Part shown: piece after piece, positions 22,360-34,425 of the stretch
Layout: each line of letters opens with the position of its first letter
Numbering within the stretch: position 1 is the first letter of the stretch
Origin: Pseudoneurospora amorphoporcata
Lineage: Eukaryota > Ascomycota > Sordariomycetes > Sordariales > Sordariaceae
Assembly: GCA_033297205.1 (NCBI GenBank)
Contig: MU859164.1
Location: 1 to 64,000 of the forward strand
Direction of reading: 5' to 3'
Length of the DNA stretch: 64,000 nt
Made by a program: the position numbers and the translations under genes
The notes under the pieces: generated by a model
What the model was told of the DNA's origin: nothing
Seen by the model: only the letters and a program-made list of their open reading frames with translations
The model's database searches: none

Positions 22360-25300
22360 TCATCTGGTACCATAGATATGCATCTGCGAATATTGAGCCG
22401 CAAGCTGCGCCATCAGGTCCGCCGGTGTCAATTTAACTGGCATGGTTGCAGGCGCTGCATTACTCGGCCGCCCGCCTCCCGAAGCGCCCGCCGTTCCTGC
22501 AGCAGTCTGTGCATGTCTCAGTTCTTGTTGGTAGCCCTGGAAGAGGCCCGATGAGCCGTTGGATATGGCATCTTGCGTGAACGGCCCACTACTGGGCGTG
22601 TAGTTGGATCCAGAGCTCGGCGTCATTGGGGCCGACGTACTGCTTGGCGAGCCCGAATCGAATGGAGGGTCACCGGTAAACGCATTGTGTTGCGTCGTCG
22701 CATGAGCCGCCGTGTTGACGTCCACACGCATGGGCTGGTGATGGCCTCCTCTACCCCCCCGACCTGCAACGCGGCTTCCTCCCCGGACGCCGACGAATCC
22801 GTCGGCTCTAGCGGCATGCCTTAGCCTTATCCTCTTCTCCTGCTCCTTGATCTCGAGAAGCAATGTCGAACTGGCCACGACGCGGAAACTTTCAAGCTCT
22901 GTAGCGACCTGACGCTTCCAAGGTTCCTGGGGTCGGCTTTTCCTATCAAATGCCACATAAAAGCAGGCAAGGCAGAGCTCCAATGAGTAGAGTTCCGATG
23001 TGGCTTCCTCAGGCGGAGAGGAGGGGCGCAATGCATTCGTCACCATTTTAGCTATACGGGCGAACGCGTCCGACAGCTTTGTTGACTTGTCGCGCTGCCG
23101 CCTGCTCTGAATGCCCTTTTTGTTCAGAATAAATCCCATGACAACTTCCAACTCTTTGAGGGGCTGGGTCGGAGAGTCAGCAAACTCCACCATGGCGTCC
23201 CTTATGGCGTCTTCGTAGCTGATAGCAAGCATGTTAGTTGATTGCAACCATAAGGAGCGACCAGAAAAGGCCCGTGACTTACAATTGACAGATTCGGCGG
23301 GCTTCATCAAGACGGTGTCGCCAGCGCACTTGTCCGATAGGGCGGATACGGTTCAACAGGGATGTTTCCACTTCTTTCCAGAATGAATGGTCGCCCGGTG
23401 GGACTCCCAGCTTGATGTTCTTGGTCCATATCTTCTTTTCGTCCACAGCGCGGAAAAGCTGTCCCAAAATCTTTTCCGATGCGTAGTATTTGTACCGCGG
23501 TCTGTCGTCTCCATCATCGCTGTCTTGCCTAAGGTACTGCTCTTCCATATCAATCTGGGACTTGTCATGGATTTTGATGTCTGGCCCGTTTGCAAGGCTG
23601 ACACTCATCATTAGCAGTGAACAGAAGTAGGAAGGTGTATCTGCACTTACAAATCAGGCCGATAAGGTGGTGGCCTTGGTAACTCGTTGATATTCACATG
23701 GATGCCCGACTTGGAGAAGTCGACCGCTTTGGAGTGCAATGCTGCCAGGGTAAGACAGTCCTCATCCAGCGTCCCCTTATCGCGTACGTCCGCGAGGATC
23801 ATGTGCCGAACCGCGATTACCCCAAGGTGATCGGCCTTCATAAACTCAACGAAGAAGTCGGCCATGTCCTTGGGCTCAATCTCTCGGTTCAACTCCAGCG
23901 GCTGGACGCGTGGATAGTCGGCCGCTGAGAAAGTTTGGAGTTTGGAAACAATCCTCTGATCCCAAATAACGTTGAAAGTGTCGCCATCCAGGTCACCACC
24001 CGACAGCTGACTGGGGAGGTCACGCTCACCATTTTGGCTGAACACGATGCAGTTTTTCAGTTCTCGGAGGGGGGATCCCGCGGGTGGAATGACATTGCGG
24101 GCAACCTGGATATCCCCTGGGTGCAACGCCGGAGACCTGGTCACCACAACAGGGCCAGCTGCTGGAGGGTCCTTAAAGCGGCCGTCCAGGGTCTCATAGG
24201 TGACGTACACCTCCCCTTCCCGCAATAGGCCTGTCTCGTCCATGACGCCAAACAAAGTAATGCCACGGGGAACCGGGATTCTAGCCTTGTGCTTGAGCAA
24301 GCGCAACTCTCTGAGCACGACAGCTTCGACAATACCGCGAAGAAACTGGTCCTTTTGGTAGTCGATGTTCATTTTGTGCATGTCTTTGAGAAACTGGCTA
24401 AGGTGGACAGAATCTCCGACACACTGCAGCTTGAGGAAGGCCGCCACGTTATGAACGTTATCCGTGATTGTCCGAAGATGTTGGAGTTCCTTTTTTTGGA
24501 GCCGAATGAACCACTCGGCAGGGGCGCCCATATCCTCGAGAATCTTGATCATCTGACGGTTTAGCATCAGAGGAATGGGCTTCGAAGCCATGTCGCATAT
24601 CTCGAGATGTTTCACATCATCGCTGCGGAACTTCTCCATAGAATCCCTGATACAGATTTGTCTCCCAGTGAGCCGGGTATCGAGGGCCAACATGCCCTTT
24701 GCTCCAGCCCATCGCACCTGGAAGCAATTCGGATAGCCCTTGGATTCGGGAATCTCGCGATGAATTACCTCTAGGGCACCTTGCGATATTTTCCCAACCC
24801 CATCACTGAACACGCGACCGTTGCGCTGGACGTCCCTATGCCGTACCACTTCTATATCATGGTCGTCGAGCGATATGGAATATGGTGTCTCTGAAAAGGC
24901 CTGGCCTATGCGTGCCGCACGTCGCGCTGGAGACTTGATGTTGCGGAAATCACCCAGATCCTCAATAATGGTTTCAGCAATTTTGAAATGACGACCGTTC
25001 AATAGGAAGGGCGCCGATAGCCAAAGGCTATGTGCTCGGAGGGAGGAGTGGGAGAAACCGAGAAATCTGTAAACCCGACCACCGACTGAAATGCCCTTGG
25101 TCAAGACGTCTTTAAATCTCTGGTATATGGTGTCCATGGAGACTGTTGAGTTAAAAAAAAGGTCCTGTCCATCCTCTTCGCCGAACTGGACTCGAAGGAA
25201 GTAGTCTTGGTCATCGGGGAATTTCCGAAGAATCCTGTTCTTGGCTTCCAGTTCAGGCCCATGAAGTTCGATTCTGGTTGGCGTGACCAGTACCCGATAG

Positions 25301-26541
25301 ATCTTGGTGAGACCGGATGGAATCTCGTCGTTTGGCCGCATGGCGTAGCCTTCACGCATGCGCTTCTCCGTTTCCTTCAAGTGTTCTATGATCCCGTCGA
25401 CCTCGAACTGGGCAAGCTCTTCTGAGCCTGATAGGCTCGGTGACGGCCAGTCGATAGTTTTGAAGAGATCCTTGAAGGCATCAACCGAGATGGGATCCTG
25501 TCGCTGACCTGAGCGCCTGGTCATTTGGAACATATCTGCCAGGCGTTCGGCTAACTTTAGCACGGTTGTCGGATGAAGATACGATCTGTACACCAGCGCT
25601 TGGAGATTGAACAGCAGGCCATAAGGCAAACTTTTTTGGCCTTCGTACTCCGTCAGAGCCCGCCTAAGCCTTTCAACTGCAGCCGGATATGAATCTTGTG
25701 GAGAAGCAGTGTAGATGGGAAATTTATAAAGCGTGACCCAGAAAATGTTTTGCTCGTTCAGTCCATTGATGGCGGAACGGAAGTCAGTCCCTAGGTGGTG
25801 GCCCTGATTCGGTTTTAAGTGTTTGTCCAAAACCTTGAAGTGATAGACGAGGCAGAATTTGGATACTTTGGCATGGTTACTATCGCATGCCTCCAGGCGC
25901 ATCCTCATGGGTTGCCCGGGTCGATCGGATGGAATGGGCGGCGAGAGAAACGTTGGGGCGTACGTGAGAGTGACAGCAACGTGTCCATCATTCGACCACA
26001 CGAGCTCTTGGATGCTTCGATATGGGATGCAGACCTGAGATCCAGCCGAACAGGTAATGCGGAGGTCGTGCTTGGCGAACTTTGCTGAGACGCGCAGTGT
26101 GGACGACCACTCGGTGATGAAGGTCAAATTGCCGTTGATGTAGGACCAATGTCCGCAGTCAAGTACGCCGGCATCAAGTGCTGAAGTTGCAGTGCGTGTA
26201 GGCTGGGGTTTGTTGGTGGCATTCTCCTCAATCTCCTTCTTCAGTCTTTCCTGTTCTTCGGCCTCGTGACGAATGCCGTTGACCAAGTTCTGTATATCCC
26301 TCGGTTGGGGATGGCTGACCTTGCAATAAGCCTGCTGATTCATAATACGAAAACGAGAGTGAGTCCCGAGGAAACTCATGGCTTCTCTTTGGGTGACGAA
26401 GATGATCTTCCCATGGGGTTTGTTGGACCGTTTATCGCAGTCATAGTGACGGATGTGGAGTTTGTCCATGACCGGCTTCAGATGGCTTTTCAAACTCCTC
26501 TCGGAAAGATCTCGAGGAAGGTTACTGATGAAGACCTCCAT
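22360..26541 (-). CDS. RNA-dependent RNA polymerase of the RNA-silencing type (1354 aa)
   Basis: Makes double-stranded RNA from single-stranded templates in quelling, meiotic silencing or related pathways. Exons 26541-23651, 23597-23283 and 23218-22360. Both introns start GTAAGT, end CAG and are in phase 2. Residues 1-90 look like an RRM-like fold (EVFISNLPRDLSERSLKSHL start). The catalytic double-psi barrel carries GGDLDGD, with the metal-binding DLDGD at residues about 850-854. The C-terminus has an RGG-type patch (GRGGRGG) and a Ser/Thr/Gly-rich tail. Length matches fungal SAD-1/Rrp-type enzymes. DLDGD rather than the DYDGD I recall for QDE-1 argues against the QDE-1 clade, but I cannot place the clade without a tree. 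The frame is intact throughout, unlike the accessory genes around it. Confidence 0.95.
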
Positions 26542-27896
26542 GGCGGGCGAAGAGATTGTTTGCGCATAAGGCTGTCGAGCAAGTATTCAGGAGGGCTGTT
26601 TGGGTGTCAGCATTTTTGGACCAATGTGTATGGGAGAACTTGAAGCCCATTGACTAGGGGAAAGCTCACCAAAGGCTAACCAAAAAGGCTCATATGTGCT
26701 TCAGACTATGGGACCAAACGTAACATGCGCTGACAACAGGCTACCGCTCGATAAGGGCTGTTGACGAAGCAAAATGGACACAGTTTGTGTCTGCCGCGCC
26801 GAGGAATTGGTGGTCGGAAGAGACGTATAGCGAAACGCGACAGGACTGGAAATGAAGCTGTTGATTGAGCGCTAGAGGCTCCAACTTGGAGAGCGGCCGA
26901 GCGAGTTGAGGACCTTGATGGTTTGACGTTGGCGGACGGGATGACAGCGCGTCGAACGTACGTTCGCCGACCACGCAGAAGATGACAGGCGGGAGTGCAA
27001 ACCGCGTACGCAGCCCGGGCCATCCTGCCAAGTTGTGCTCTAGGTTCTTCCTTGAAGAATCAGGATGTGGCTTGAGACAAGATGATGGGGCAACAAAAAG
27101 TCATCGTTTGTAAATGGAACCGGGGGGACAGCAAATATGGATGGCACGAAGGGTGCTTTTCACGTCGTCGGGCGATGTCTGTCGATGTCTGTCGATGTCT
27201 GTCGATGCCCGCGTCGACGTCCCCGCTTGACAGGGCGGTTGGCGGTTAGCCATCAGGTTGAAGCAGCTGTAATAGGCCCAAAGGCATGCCAGATGCGAGA
27301 GGCCTACAGTTTCATGCCGTGCTTCTGTTCCCACAGCACACAGGGCACCCAATGGCCTCCTCGTATCCGGATCATCTTGACTGGGTTGGGATTTGTGCAG
27401 TTAGTGATGGTGGATTTGGCAAATGTAGGAGGCCCTTTTTTACCCTGTCGTTGCTTGATTGTTCCTAGTCTGGCCGAGAAATGCGACGACTGGTTGAAAT
27501 TGGCTGTTTGAGCCGTTCCTGTCCTTGAACATCCATCTCCAAGGCAACTTCATTCGAGTTTTCTCCCAAATTTGAAATTGCGACGGCGATATACCGTTAC
27601 CCGGGTGCAAAAGAGGAGCAAAATTTTGTCGGTTCATAAGAAAATCGGGTGGGAAAAGGTTCCATCAAGGTCAGAAAATCATCAGGAGCTGCAAACCTCA
27701 TACGCCGCGGCGTAAGACAAAGTCGTGAGGAACATTTGGGTCGTCACTGCCACTAGAATAACTGACAAAGCTATGCAAAACAACCAATCAAAAGACACCG
27801 GCAGCTCGGAGGTCAAATTGGAGCGGCGCAGTGCGCAGTGGACTCCCGATGATACCCCGCTGAATGTCCCACTACCCCGCAAAAGTAAGGTATGTA
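26542..27896. other. intergenic, RdRP promoter side
   Basis: Overlapping minus-strand ORFs of about 100 codons near 26706-27031 without recognisable domains. A 10-bp tandem repeat lies at 27172-27206. Nothing else supported. Confidence 0.55.
27172..27206. repeat. 10-bp tandem repeat (GTCGATGTCT)
   Basis: About three and a half direct copies of GTCGATGTCT, followed by a degenerate copy. Confidence 0.85.
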
Positions 27897-28191
27897 CACA
27901 TCACCTGGGCCCTGGTTTAATTGTTGGTGTGGTACTTGCAGAAGGCACCTTCACCACTTCAGGCTGGATAGGTGGGACTTCTGGCCTGAGAAGCCTCTGG
28001 TTCCTTATGGCCCGCTGGGAATGGAGTCGAGTTTTGGTGCATGTGTGCGAGTCTGCGAGACACGATGAATCGTTCTTCTTGGCCTGGTCTTGGGGTTGTT
28101 TGTGCCAATAGGAGCGTCGGAATCCCTTGTCTTTTCCCTGGTCTGAAGATGTTGCAAGTCTCGCGCTAACAATCAAACCAGGGCTGATGTA
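27897..28191. mobile_element. MITE family A relative, copy 3 (295 bp)
   Basis: Flanked by TA at 27895-27896 and 28192-28193. The left end is CACATCACCTGGGCCCTGG and the right end, reversed, is TACATCAGCCCTGG. Both continue with TTTRATTGTT and, a little further in, ACTTGCA. The right arm also has the GCGCTAAC word seen in the other copies. The interior is unrelated to copies 1 and 2, suggesting a sister subfamily sharing TIRs. No transposase. Confidence 0.72.
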
Positions 28192-28193
28192 TA

Positions 28194-29108
28194 CTGTACT
28201 GTTCTGCAAAACTCGCTTGTCGCCCGGGGACTTGGCGGTGGGTCGTGACTGGAGAGTTGCTCGGATTTCTTAGACACTGGACAGCTTGGCCGTCCCTTGA
28301 CTTAGAACGCTTGCACTAACAATTAATTAATACAAGGCAATTCTTGACCTCCTCCAACGACATCACCACCTCACACTCAACGCCTTCATCTCCACCTCCA
28401 AATACTGAAAATCTGCCAAGACACGGCTGGTAAAGAGCGCATCCAAGAGCTTGCCCCAGATATGTGCTTTCTGAATTCCAGACCCTGTGCTCTTCCGGAA
28501 GCGAAGAAACGACATTGTTGATTTGCCCGAATTGTTCACTCTGCTTCCCCCATAAAGACACTCCCTCTGCAAATTGGCTCTTACCGCCATTACCGACATC
28601 AAATTCTTGTGATTAATCCCAATCATTGCCTCTCCATAGCACCAGCGTCCAACCTCCGTTCCGAGGTGATTAAGCTCCCAACAACATTAGCCCGAGACCT
28701 GCAATTCAAGTTTACAAGTCAGGGTCCTCCAGATCCCTCCGAGGTTCCCATCACCATCATCGGTCCACAATGACCCGGATTTACAGACTAGGTCCCAATT
28801 GCAAGGAATAAGAGTGTCCATTATATACGCTAACAACCCAAAACGCGTCCGGTGAGGAGCTCGAGGTCCATAATCTGGGGTCCAACAAGGGGCAGCCATT
28901 GGACTTGGTGGGACTCGGACGGGTGAGAAAGAAAAGCAAAGATCTGCTGTTGACCCCTCTGCACCCCTTTGCTTGCTGCCCGTCTGCCTTATGAATGGAG
29001 TAGCTCCATCTCTTTTCCATTCCTAGCTCTCGCCTTTGTTTACTCTACCTCCATGTTACAACTTTCACCTTTCATCTATACCCCAAACCCCCCAACTACA
29101 AGCTCAAA
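28194..29108. other. intergenic, upstream of the MetE-like gene
   Basis: Minus-strand ORFs of about 80 codons at 28316-28626 are not recognised. The last 100 bases are a C/T-rich leader of the next gene. Confidence 0.55.
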
Positions 29109-30444
29109 ATGCCTCCCTTCCGCGCCGAACACATGGGCTCGCTCCTGCGGCCCAAAAACCTTCTCGCCGTCCGCGAAGCCATCCGCGACAAGGGCATTTC
29201 CCCCGAAGAAGCTGGTCTCCCCGCCATCGAAAAGGAAGCTGTCGGCAATGTCATCAAGCTCCAACAAGAACTTGGCTTCAAGGCCGTCACCTCGGGCGAA
29301 TTCAACCGTACCCGCTTCTGGGGCCTAATGTGGGACGAGTTCGACGGAACCGTCGCCCTCCAGGAAGCCGAAGCCAGCATGTTCCGGCTGTACCACCCCG
29401 ACGTGGTCAGCCTGATCGAGAAGGACCGCAAGGTGATGCCTGGCGACAGTGTCATTGCTGGTTCCAAGTTAAAGCACAACAGAGAGAAGAGCAAGTCCAA
29501 CTTGCATGAGTTGAAGCTGGTGCAGCAGTTTACCCCCAAGGAGGAGTGGAAGAATATCAAGTTGACCATAATCACCCCGGCCTGGTTCCATATGCGGTAT
29601 AAGCAGGGCAAGGCGTATGCGGAGGGAGTGTATGCGAATGATGACGAGTATTTTGCGGATGTGGCCAAGGTTTACCAGGAAGAGCTGAAGATGCTTTATG
29701 AGGCTGGGTTGAGGAATGTGCAGTTTGATGATCCTGGTTTGGCCTGTATGAGTCCCCTTTTCATTGCCTTTTCACCCATTCTACCCTTTCATCCCCCCTG
29801 CCCTTCCATCTCTTCTTCCATCTGAACCCCATATGCATCACACCTCAATTCCTCAGCTAATCCCCCGCCCTCTAGACTTCTGCTCCCAAGAGTTCCGCAC
29901 CGGCTATGCCTCCGACCCCGAAAACACCGTCTCCATCGACGCCCTCCTCGACTCCTACATCAACCTCTACAACACCTCCCTCTCCCTCCTCCCTGCCGAT
30001 TTCCACACCGGCGTCCACCTCTGCCGCGGCAACTTCATCGGCGGCCGCCACTTCGCCTCGGGCGCCTACGACGTGATCGCCCAAAAGCTTTTCACCCAAC
30101 TCAACGTCAACACCTTCTACCTCGAGTACGACACCTCGCGCGCCGGAGGGTTTGAGCCCCTGCAGTACTTGCCCAGGGACAAGAACGTTGTGTTGGGCGT
30201 TGTGTCGACAAAATTAAGGGAGTTGGAGAGTAAGGAGGAGGTGAAGAGACGCGTTGAAGAGGCGGTGGAGTGGGTTGCGAAGGGGAGCGGGGAGACCAAG
30301 GAGGAGGCGAGAAAGAGGGTGGCGGTTAGTCCCCAGTGTGGGTTCAGTACCCATGAGAGCGGGTACCCACTCACTGAGGAGGACCAGACGAAGAAGTTGA
30401 GGCTGGTGAGGGAGGTTGCGGATGAGATTTGGGGGGAGCCTTAA
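29109..30444 (+). CDS. MetE-like (cobalamin-independent methionine synthase C-terminal type) protein (401 aa)
   Basis: Exons 29109-29745 and 29876-30444. The intron starts GTATGA and ends TAG, in phase 1. The protein has only the catalytic half of MetE, like the short YxjG-type relatives: early 'FRAEHMGSLLRP', 'TSGEFNRTRFW', 'ITPAWFHMRY', 'NVQFDDPG', then HLCRGN (about residue 260) and SPQCGFST (about 366). The His and Cys residues in the last two fit the zinc site that activates a thiol. It probably transfers a methyl group to, or modifies, a small thiol such as homocysteine. The donor is unknown because the N-terminal folate-type half is missing. No signal peptide, so cytosolic. The start follows AAA. 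Confidence 0.88.
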
Positions 30445-30899
30445 GGTCCTTCTGCTTAGAATCAGGCGGTTGGTTTCCTTGCCGCATGTTCAACAACGAT
30501 GTGGTACTAAAAGATTGAATAATGGGGTAAGGGCAAAGCATCTGATTGTGAAGAGTTGGCGGTTGGCGTATAGAATAGGGTTTGTCATTTGGTGGCATGG
30601 GTTAGCGTGCTGGATATCAACTTGCAGCTTGGGATCGGTCAAAGGAACTGTTGCTGGTTATGCTATGTTCGGAAGCCCAGTATGCCAGTAACAGTAAGTT
30701 TATATGGCAGTAAGGAACGGCATACTGCCGTGTTTTCTGCGTTCGGCTGTTTTCCAGTATAAATCTGCAAGTCGCTGCCGTGCACTTTTCCCAACGACCT
30801 CCAACTCCCCCAGTGGGCTGCATTTGACCAATCAGAAGGCCAGAAATCGTTGGAGTTCTTACTGCGTTCTTCGCTTTCACGGGCCCGGGTATATCAGGC
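30445..30899. other. intergenic between MetE-like gene and P450 relic
   Basis: No gene recognised. The P450 fragment begins abruptly at its right end. Confidence 0.55.
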
Positions 30900-31193
30900 C
30901 GAGCTTGGGGGTGGATGAGGCGATGCGCAGTGCCGGGGCGAGGAGGGATGGGGGCAAGATGTTTGAGCGGGAGGTGGGATGACGGGGACTTGGGCGAGTT
31001 TAAGCCGGAAAGGTGGTTAAAGACAAATAAGGAGACGGGGAGGGAGGATTTTGATCCGCTGGCGGGGCCGATGTTGACGTTTGGACTGGGCCCAAGGGGC
31101 TGTTATGGGAAGAGATTGGCGATGATGTCGTTGAGGATTCATTTCGTGATGATTGTGTGGTGGTTTAGGCTGGGAGGTGTCCGGAGGAGTTGA
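30900..31193 (+). pseudogene. cytochrome P450 C-terminal relic
   Basis: A short stretch encodes the P450 'FKPERWL' segment and the haem loop LTFGLGPRGCYGKRLA, whose Cys would bind haem iron. The preceding residues (VDEAMRS...FEREVG) are in another frame, and a stop lies between. Nothing of the oxygen-binding or substrate-recognition regions is present upstream. A P450 needs about 500 residues, so this is a decayed 3' end. Confidence 0.85.
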
Positions 31194-32276
31194 GCGGGTA
31201 TGAGGGGTGCAGAAGTTTGCTACCTTAGGCAGCCGAGGCGCTATTTTATTAGGCTAGGAAGATGCGATAGTGGGGGATTATGCACTGCAGTGCCCTGTAA
31301 GACCCGCCAAAGGGCCCCGGCCATTGAATGGCGCGAAAGAATCTGTGCAAACAGCAAAAGACACTCGGCGATAAAAGCTAACACACCAGTGGATCATGTC
31401 AGATGGTTCTTCAATTATTTTAGTGTTCGATTTTCTATGTGATTCCGCTTTTTAATCATGGCCAAAATGGAAAGAGATCTGTTGAATGGCACGGTTAAGG
31501 TAAGGTACCTCTAGTGATCACGGGCAGTCGCACCGGACAGCGGACACGGACCCCCCAATCTTCAGCGCCCGATGCAGCGAACCTTCAGACAAACCATCGC
31601 CAATTCCATCCAGTCCATCTTTCCACGACAAAATAGCTCCATCCATCCCTGAGTAAATAAACAAAACTTCTTCTGGTACCAAGAATTGGGATAAGCGCCA
31701 ATATATGCCATTGCCGACGCCTTTCCCAGTCAATCAGACCCGTCGCAAAGGCACCGCCTCCGGCACTCCCTTGAGTTCCCTGCCCGTCCGACCTTCGACT
31801 GCAGGGCAATGTGAGCCAATCGTTGGCATGACCTCCCGTTCCCGTCGTCTGAGTAACCGCGCTTGTTTCACATCCACCACCCTGTCACTTGTCAACTTCA
31901 TGCGTTCCTGTGTTTAGAATGCCTCCTTGGAATAGGGAAGACAAGGGGTAAGGACAGAAATAAGGTTTAAAAAGTTTAAAAAGTGAGGTTTGGCCCCATC
32001 TCTGTCGCGGGTAAAGAGGGATATGTACAAACTTCTACTTTTTTTCCCTTTTTCTTTTGTTCTTGGCGTTGGCATTGATTGTTCACCTTCTTTTTTGTGT
32101 TCACCTCGTCTTTCTTCATTTACATCGCCATCTTTCTCTTATAAATTGTCTTTCTCGGTTTTGTCTTCTTTGTTTTGCTGTCTATCCGCGTCGGCCCGCA
32201 AAAAGACATTAGATCCAGAATTTAGACCAACATTCAGGCCTTCTTGTTATATCAACCACCACCATCTAATTCGCAA
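31194..32276. other. intergenic with a pyrimidine-rich leader
   Basis: No domain-bearing ORF. From about 32030 to 32210 the plus strand is T/C-rich, as expected for the promoter and 5' UTR of the gene at 32277. Confidence 0.6.
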
Positions 32277-33268
32277 ATGTTCTCACCACCAAACTGCACC
32301 ATAGTCCCCCCGTCAGCCCCAAGCGATGCAGGCATCGCGGGCGTAGGCGTAAGTCTTCCCATCCTACTCCCCCATCCTCACCGTCGGCCTTCATTTCAAG
32401 TCCAAGTCTAACATCCCCCAACAGGTCCTAATCTCCTCATCCCTAACCGCCACCATCGCCCTCCTCCTCTCCGCCTCCCTAATCCTGCAATCCACCCTCT
32501 TCCCTCACTCAACCAAGCCATCCACGATCCGCCGCAAGCTCCTCGCCTCCTACTCTGATCAGCAGATCCTCATCGGCATCGGGCTACAAGCCCTCGGCCT
32601 GGCGCGCTCCTCATACATCATCCCCTACCACTTCTTCATCATCTGGATGCTTTCCTTACTGTCCATGGCGACGCACAACGCCACACTTTTAGCGCTAGTC
32701 CAGGACTTCAAGAGGGATTGGGTCTTGAGGTGGATGAGGCAAGGGCTGATGTTTGTCAATTTGGCGCTGTGTTTATGGGGTGGTGGTGCTGGAGGGGAAG
32801 AGGAAAGGATGGGAGGGGACGATGCCGGTGGGCTGTCTCTGGGCTTCGTCCGAGGGAGTTCCCCGGGCGTTGGATGGGGACGGCAAACAAAAGGCAGCCG
32901 GAGGGCTGGATTACGTGGGGACGATAGTGACCATTGCGGGCAACGTGGTAGTGTTTGGCCTGGCTACTTGGTACTTGCAGAGTAGGAGACAAAAGTGGTA
33001 TAGGATCGTGCAGCTGGTGGGGATGCTTTTGATGATGGGAATTGCCGTGGGTGCCGCTGTGAGGGTGTTTTTGCTGTCTCAGGCGTTTGGAAAGCCTGAT
33101 GTTCAGCTGAGCGATCAGGGAGAGAAGCAGTTGGGGTTTGGGAGCTTGTTGGGGCTCTTGATGATGGGTTTGCCGATTATATCCATCATTGAGATCAAGA
33201 GAGGAGATTTAGTTGTAGCGCCACCCTTGAGGGATGACGCGTCTGATGATGAGAAGCCGTTGGTATAA
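32277..33268 (+). pseudogene. multi-pass integral membrane protein, one frameshift
   Basis: Exon 1 (32277-32348) encodes 24 residues. The intron 32349-32424 starts GTAAGT and has a CTAAC branch. Exon 2 runs to 33268. I see about six or seven hydrophobic segments (for example around SSSLTATIALLLSASLIL, IIPYHFFIIWML, VTIAGNVVVFGLATW, VGMLLMMGIAVGAAV and GSLLGLLMMGLPIISI). No catalytic motif, and function unknown. The frame encoding 'GLMFVNLALCLW' (to about 32780) must change to the one encoding 'VVVLEGKRKG' to continue. Both halves look like one protein. Either two bases were lost or one gained near the GGGGTGGTGGTG run, or the consensus is wrong there. If the base calls are corrected the gene is probably functional. 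Confidence 0.65.
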
Positions 33269-34425
33269 GACGAGAAGGGCTGAAACAGCGAGAAAGGGAT
33301 AGCAAACTTTACGCATCTACGTTCCTTCTGTTCGCATCGTAGCTTCCTGGCTTGGAAGGTACTGTTCGATTAGAAATAGAGAGTTATTCATTGGCGCCTT
33401 TTTCTTCCTGGCTAATTTACGGTGATCGGAAGTCCGAAGGTGCGGGCACGGGATGGATGGAACCTTGATATCCGGACACTTTAGCCTACAGGTCCGGGCC
33501 TCCAAGAATTGGTCAAAAACGAGTGGACTATAACCCCACCGTGTAATAAGCCTTCTCCAAGACTGAGATAGATGAAGTTAGGTATGGCAGAAGATAGCCG
33601 GCTTCCGCAGGGAGTTTGTGCTGAAGGTTATGTCTCCGAAGCTCGAGCTCCCAGCACTACTCTGGCACAAACCAATCCTGAATCTAGTGTTTTTCTTTCG
33701 TCATTCACATGACTCTTTTCAATGGAAACCGGAATCGTTCCGGCCCACGGTCCGGCTTCCGGATTCCGATATGGACTCCTGCCTACGCCGCCTCTAACCG
33801 GGAGTTCGGGACTCCCGATTGTGGATTGCAGTGGTAAGTGGCCCCCGGGTGCTGGTAATCCCATCCCTCTTCACTGTGTCCGGAACGGAAGGTGTCCCCG
33901 CAGCCCCCAAGCTTGCTCCTGCCGTGCCCTAAAAACGCGGGGAATCCTTCCGCATACAAGCGTATCATGCCAGGTAGGACGGGACCGGCATGCAGGCCGT
34001 GGTGAGCTCACCTCCGGACCGATGAAGTCCCGGCGTCCACTGACCGCTGTCCGGATGCTTACAGGTAAAACGCCTCCCGTCTTGAAGACAAGCCTACCTA
34101 CATACCGACGCAATCGAACTCGACGACGCATAATCACCATCGAGGACACCCAACAGCAAAGATGTCCACGCCAAGAACCAATCCGAATCGTTGAGCAAAG
34201 TGTTTTCGCGACGACTGAAATCATTCATTTGCAGAACTACCTTAGGTATGTTCGACTCGGGCTGGCCAAATTCCACTACTCCCGACTTGCCGCCCCTTCT
34301 TCCCCACCCACACCCATCAGTGATGCCTCCCGCTCTCAACCTCCAGAATAGCAACCGAGTCATCATCCTTACTTGTCGACTGCTGGGTATAGAATTCGCC
34401 CTCACTTCCAAGCCGAGCATGTCCT
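33269..34425. other. intergenic with GC-rich palindromes
   Basis: Between 33720 and 34080 the sequence is dense in CCGGA/TCCGG words and short palindromes such as CCGGAATCGTTCCGG and CGGGAGTTCGGGACTCCCG. A 209-codon plus-strand ORF (33722-34351) runs through it without recognisable domains and is probably due to composition. Confidence 0.5.

Noticed and set aside
29109..33268. Idea of a secondary-metabolite cluster (methyltransferase, P450, membrane protein)
   Set aside because: The P450 is a relic, there is no backbone synthase, and the MetE-like protein is not a typical tailoring enzyme.
33722..34351. 209-codon plus-strand ORF
   Set aside because: It runs through a GC-rich palindromic patch and has Pro/Arg/Ser-rich low-complexity content, best explained by composition.
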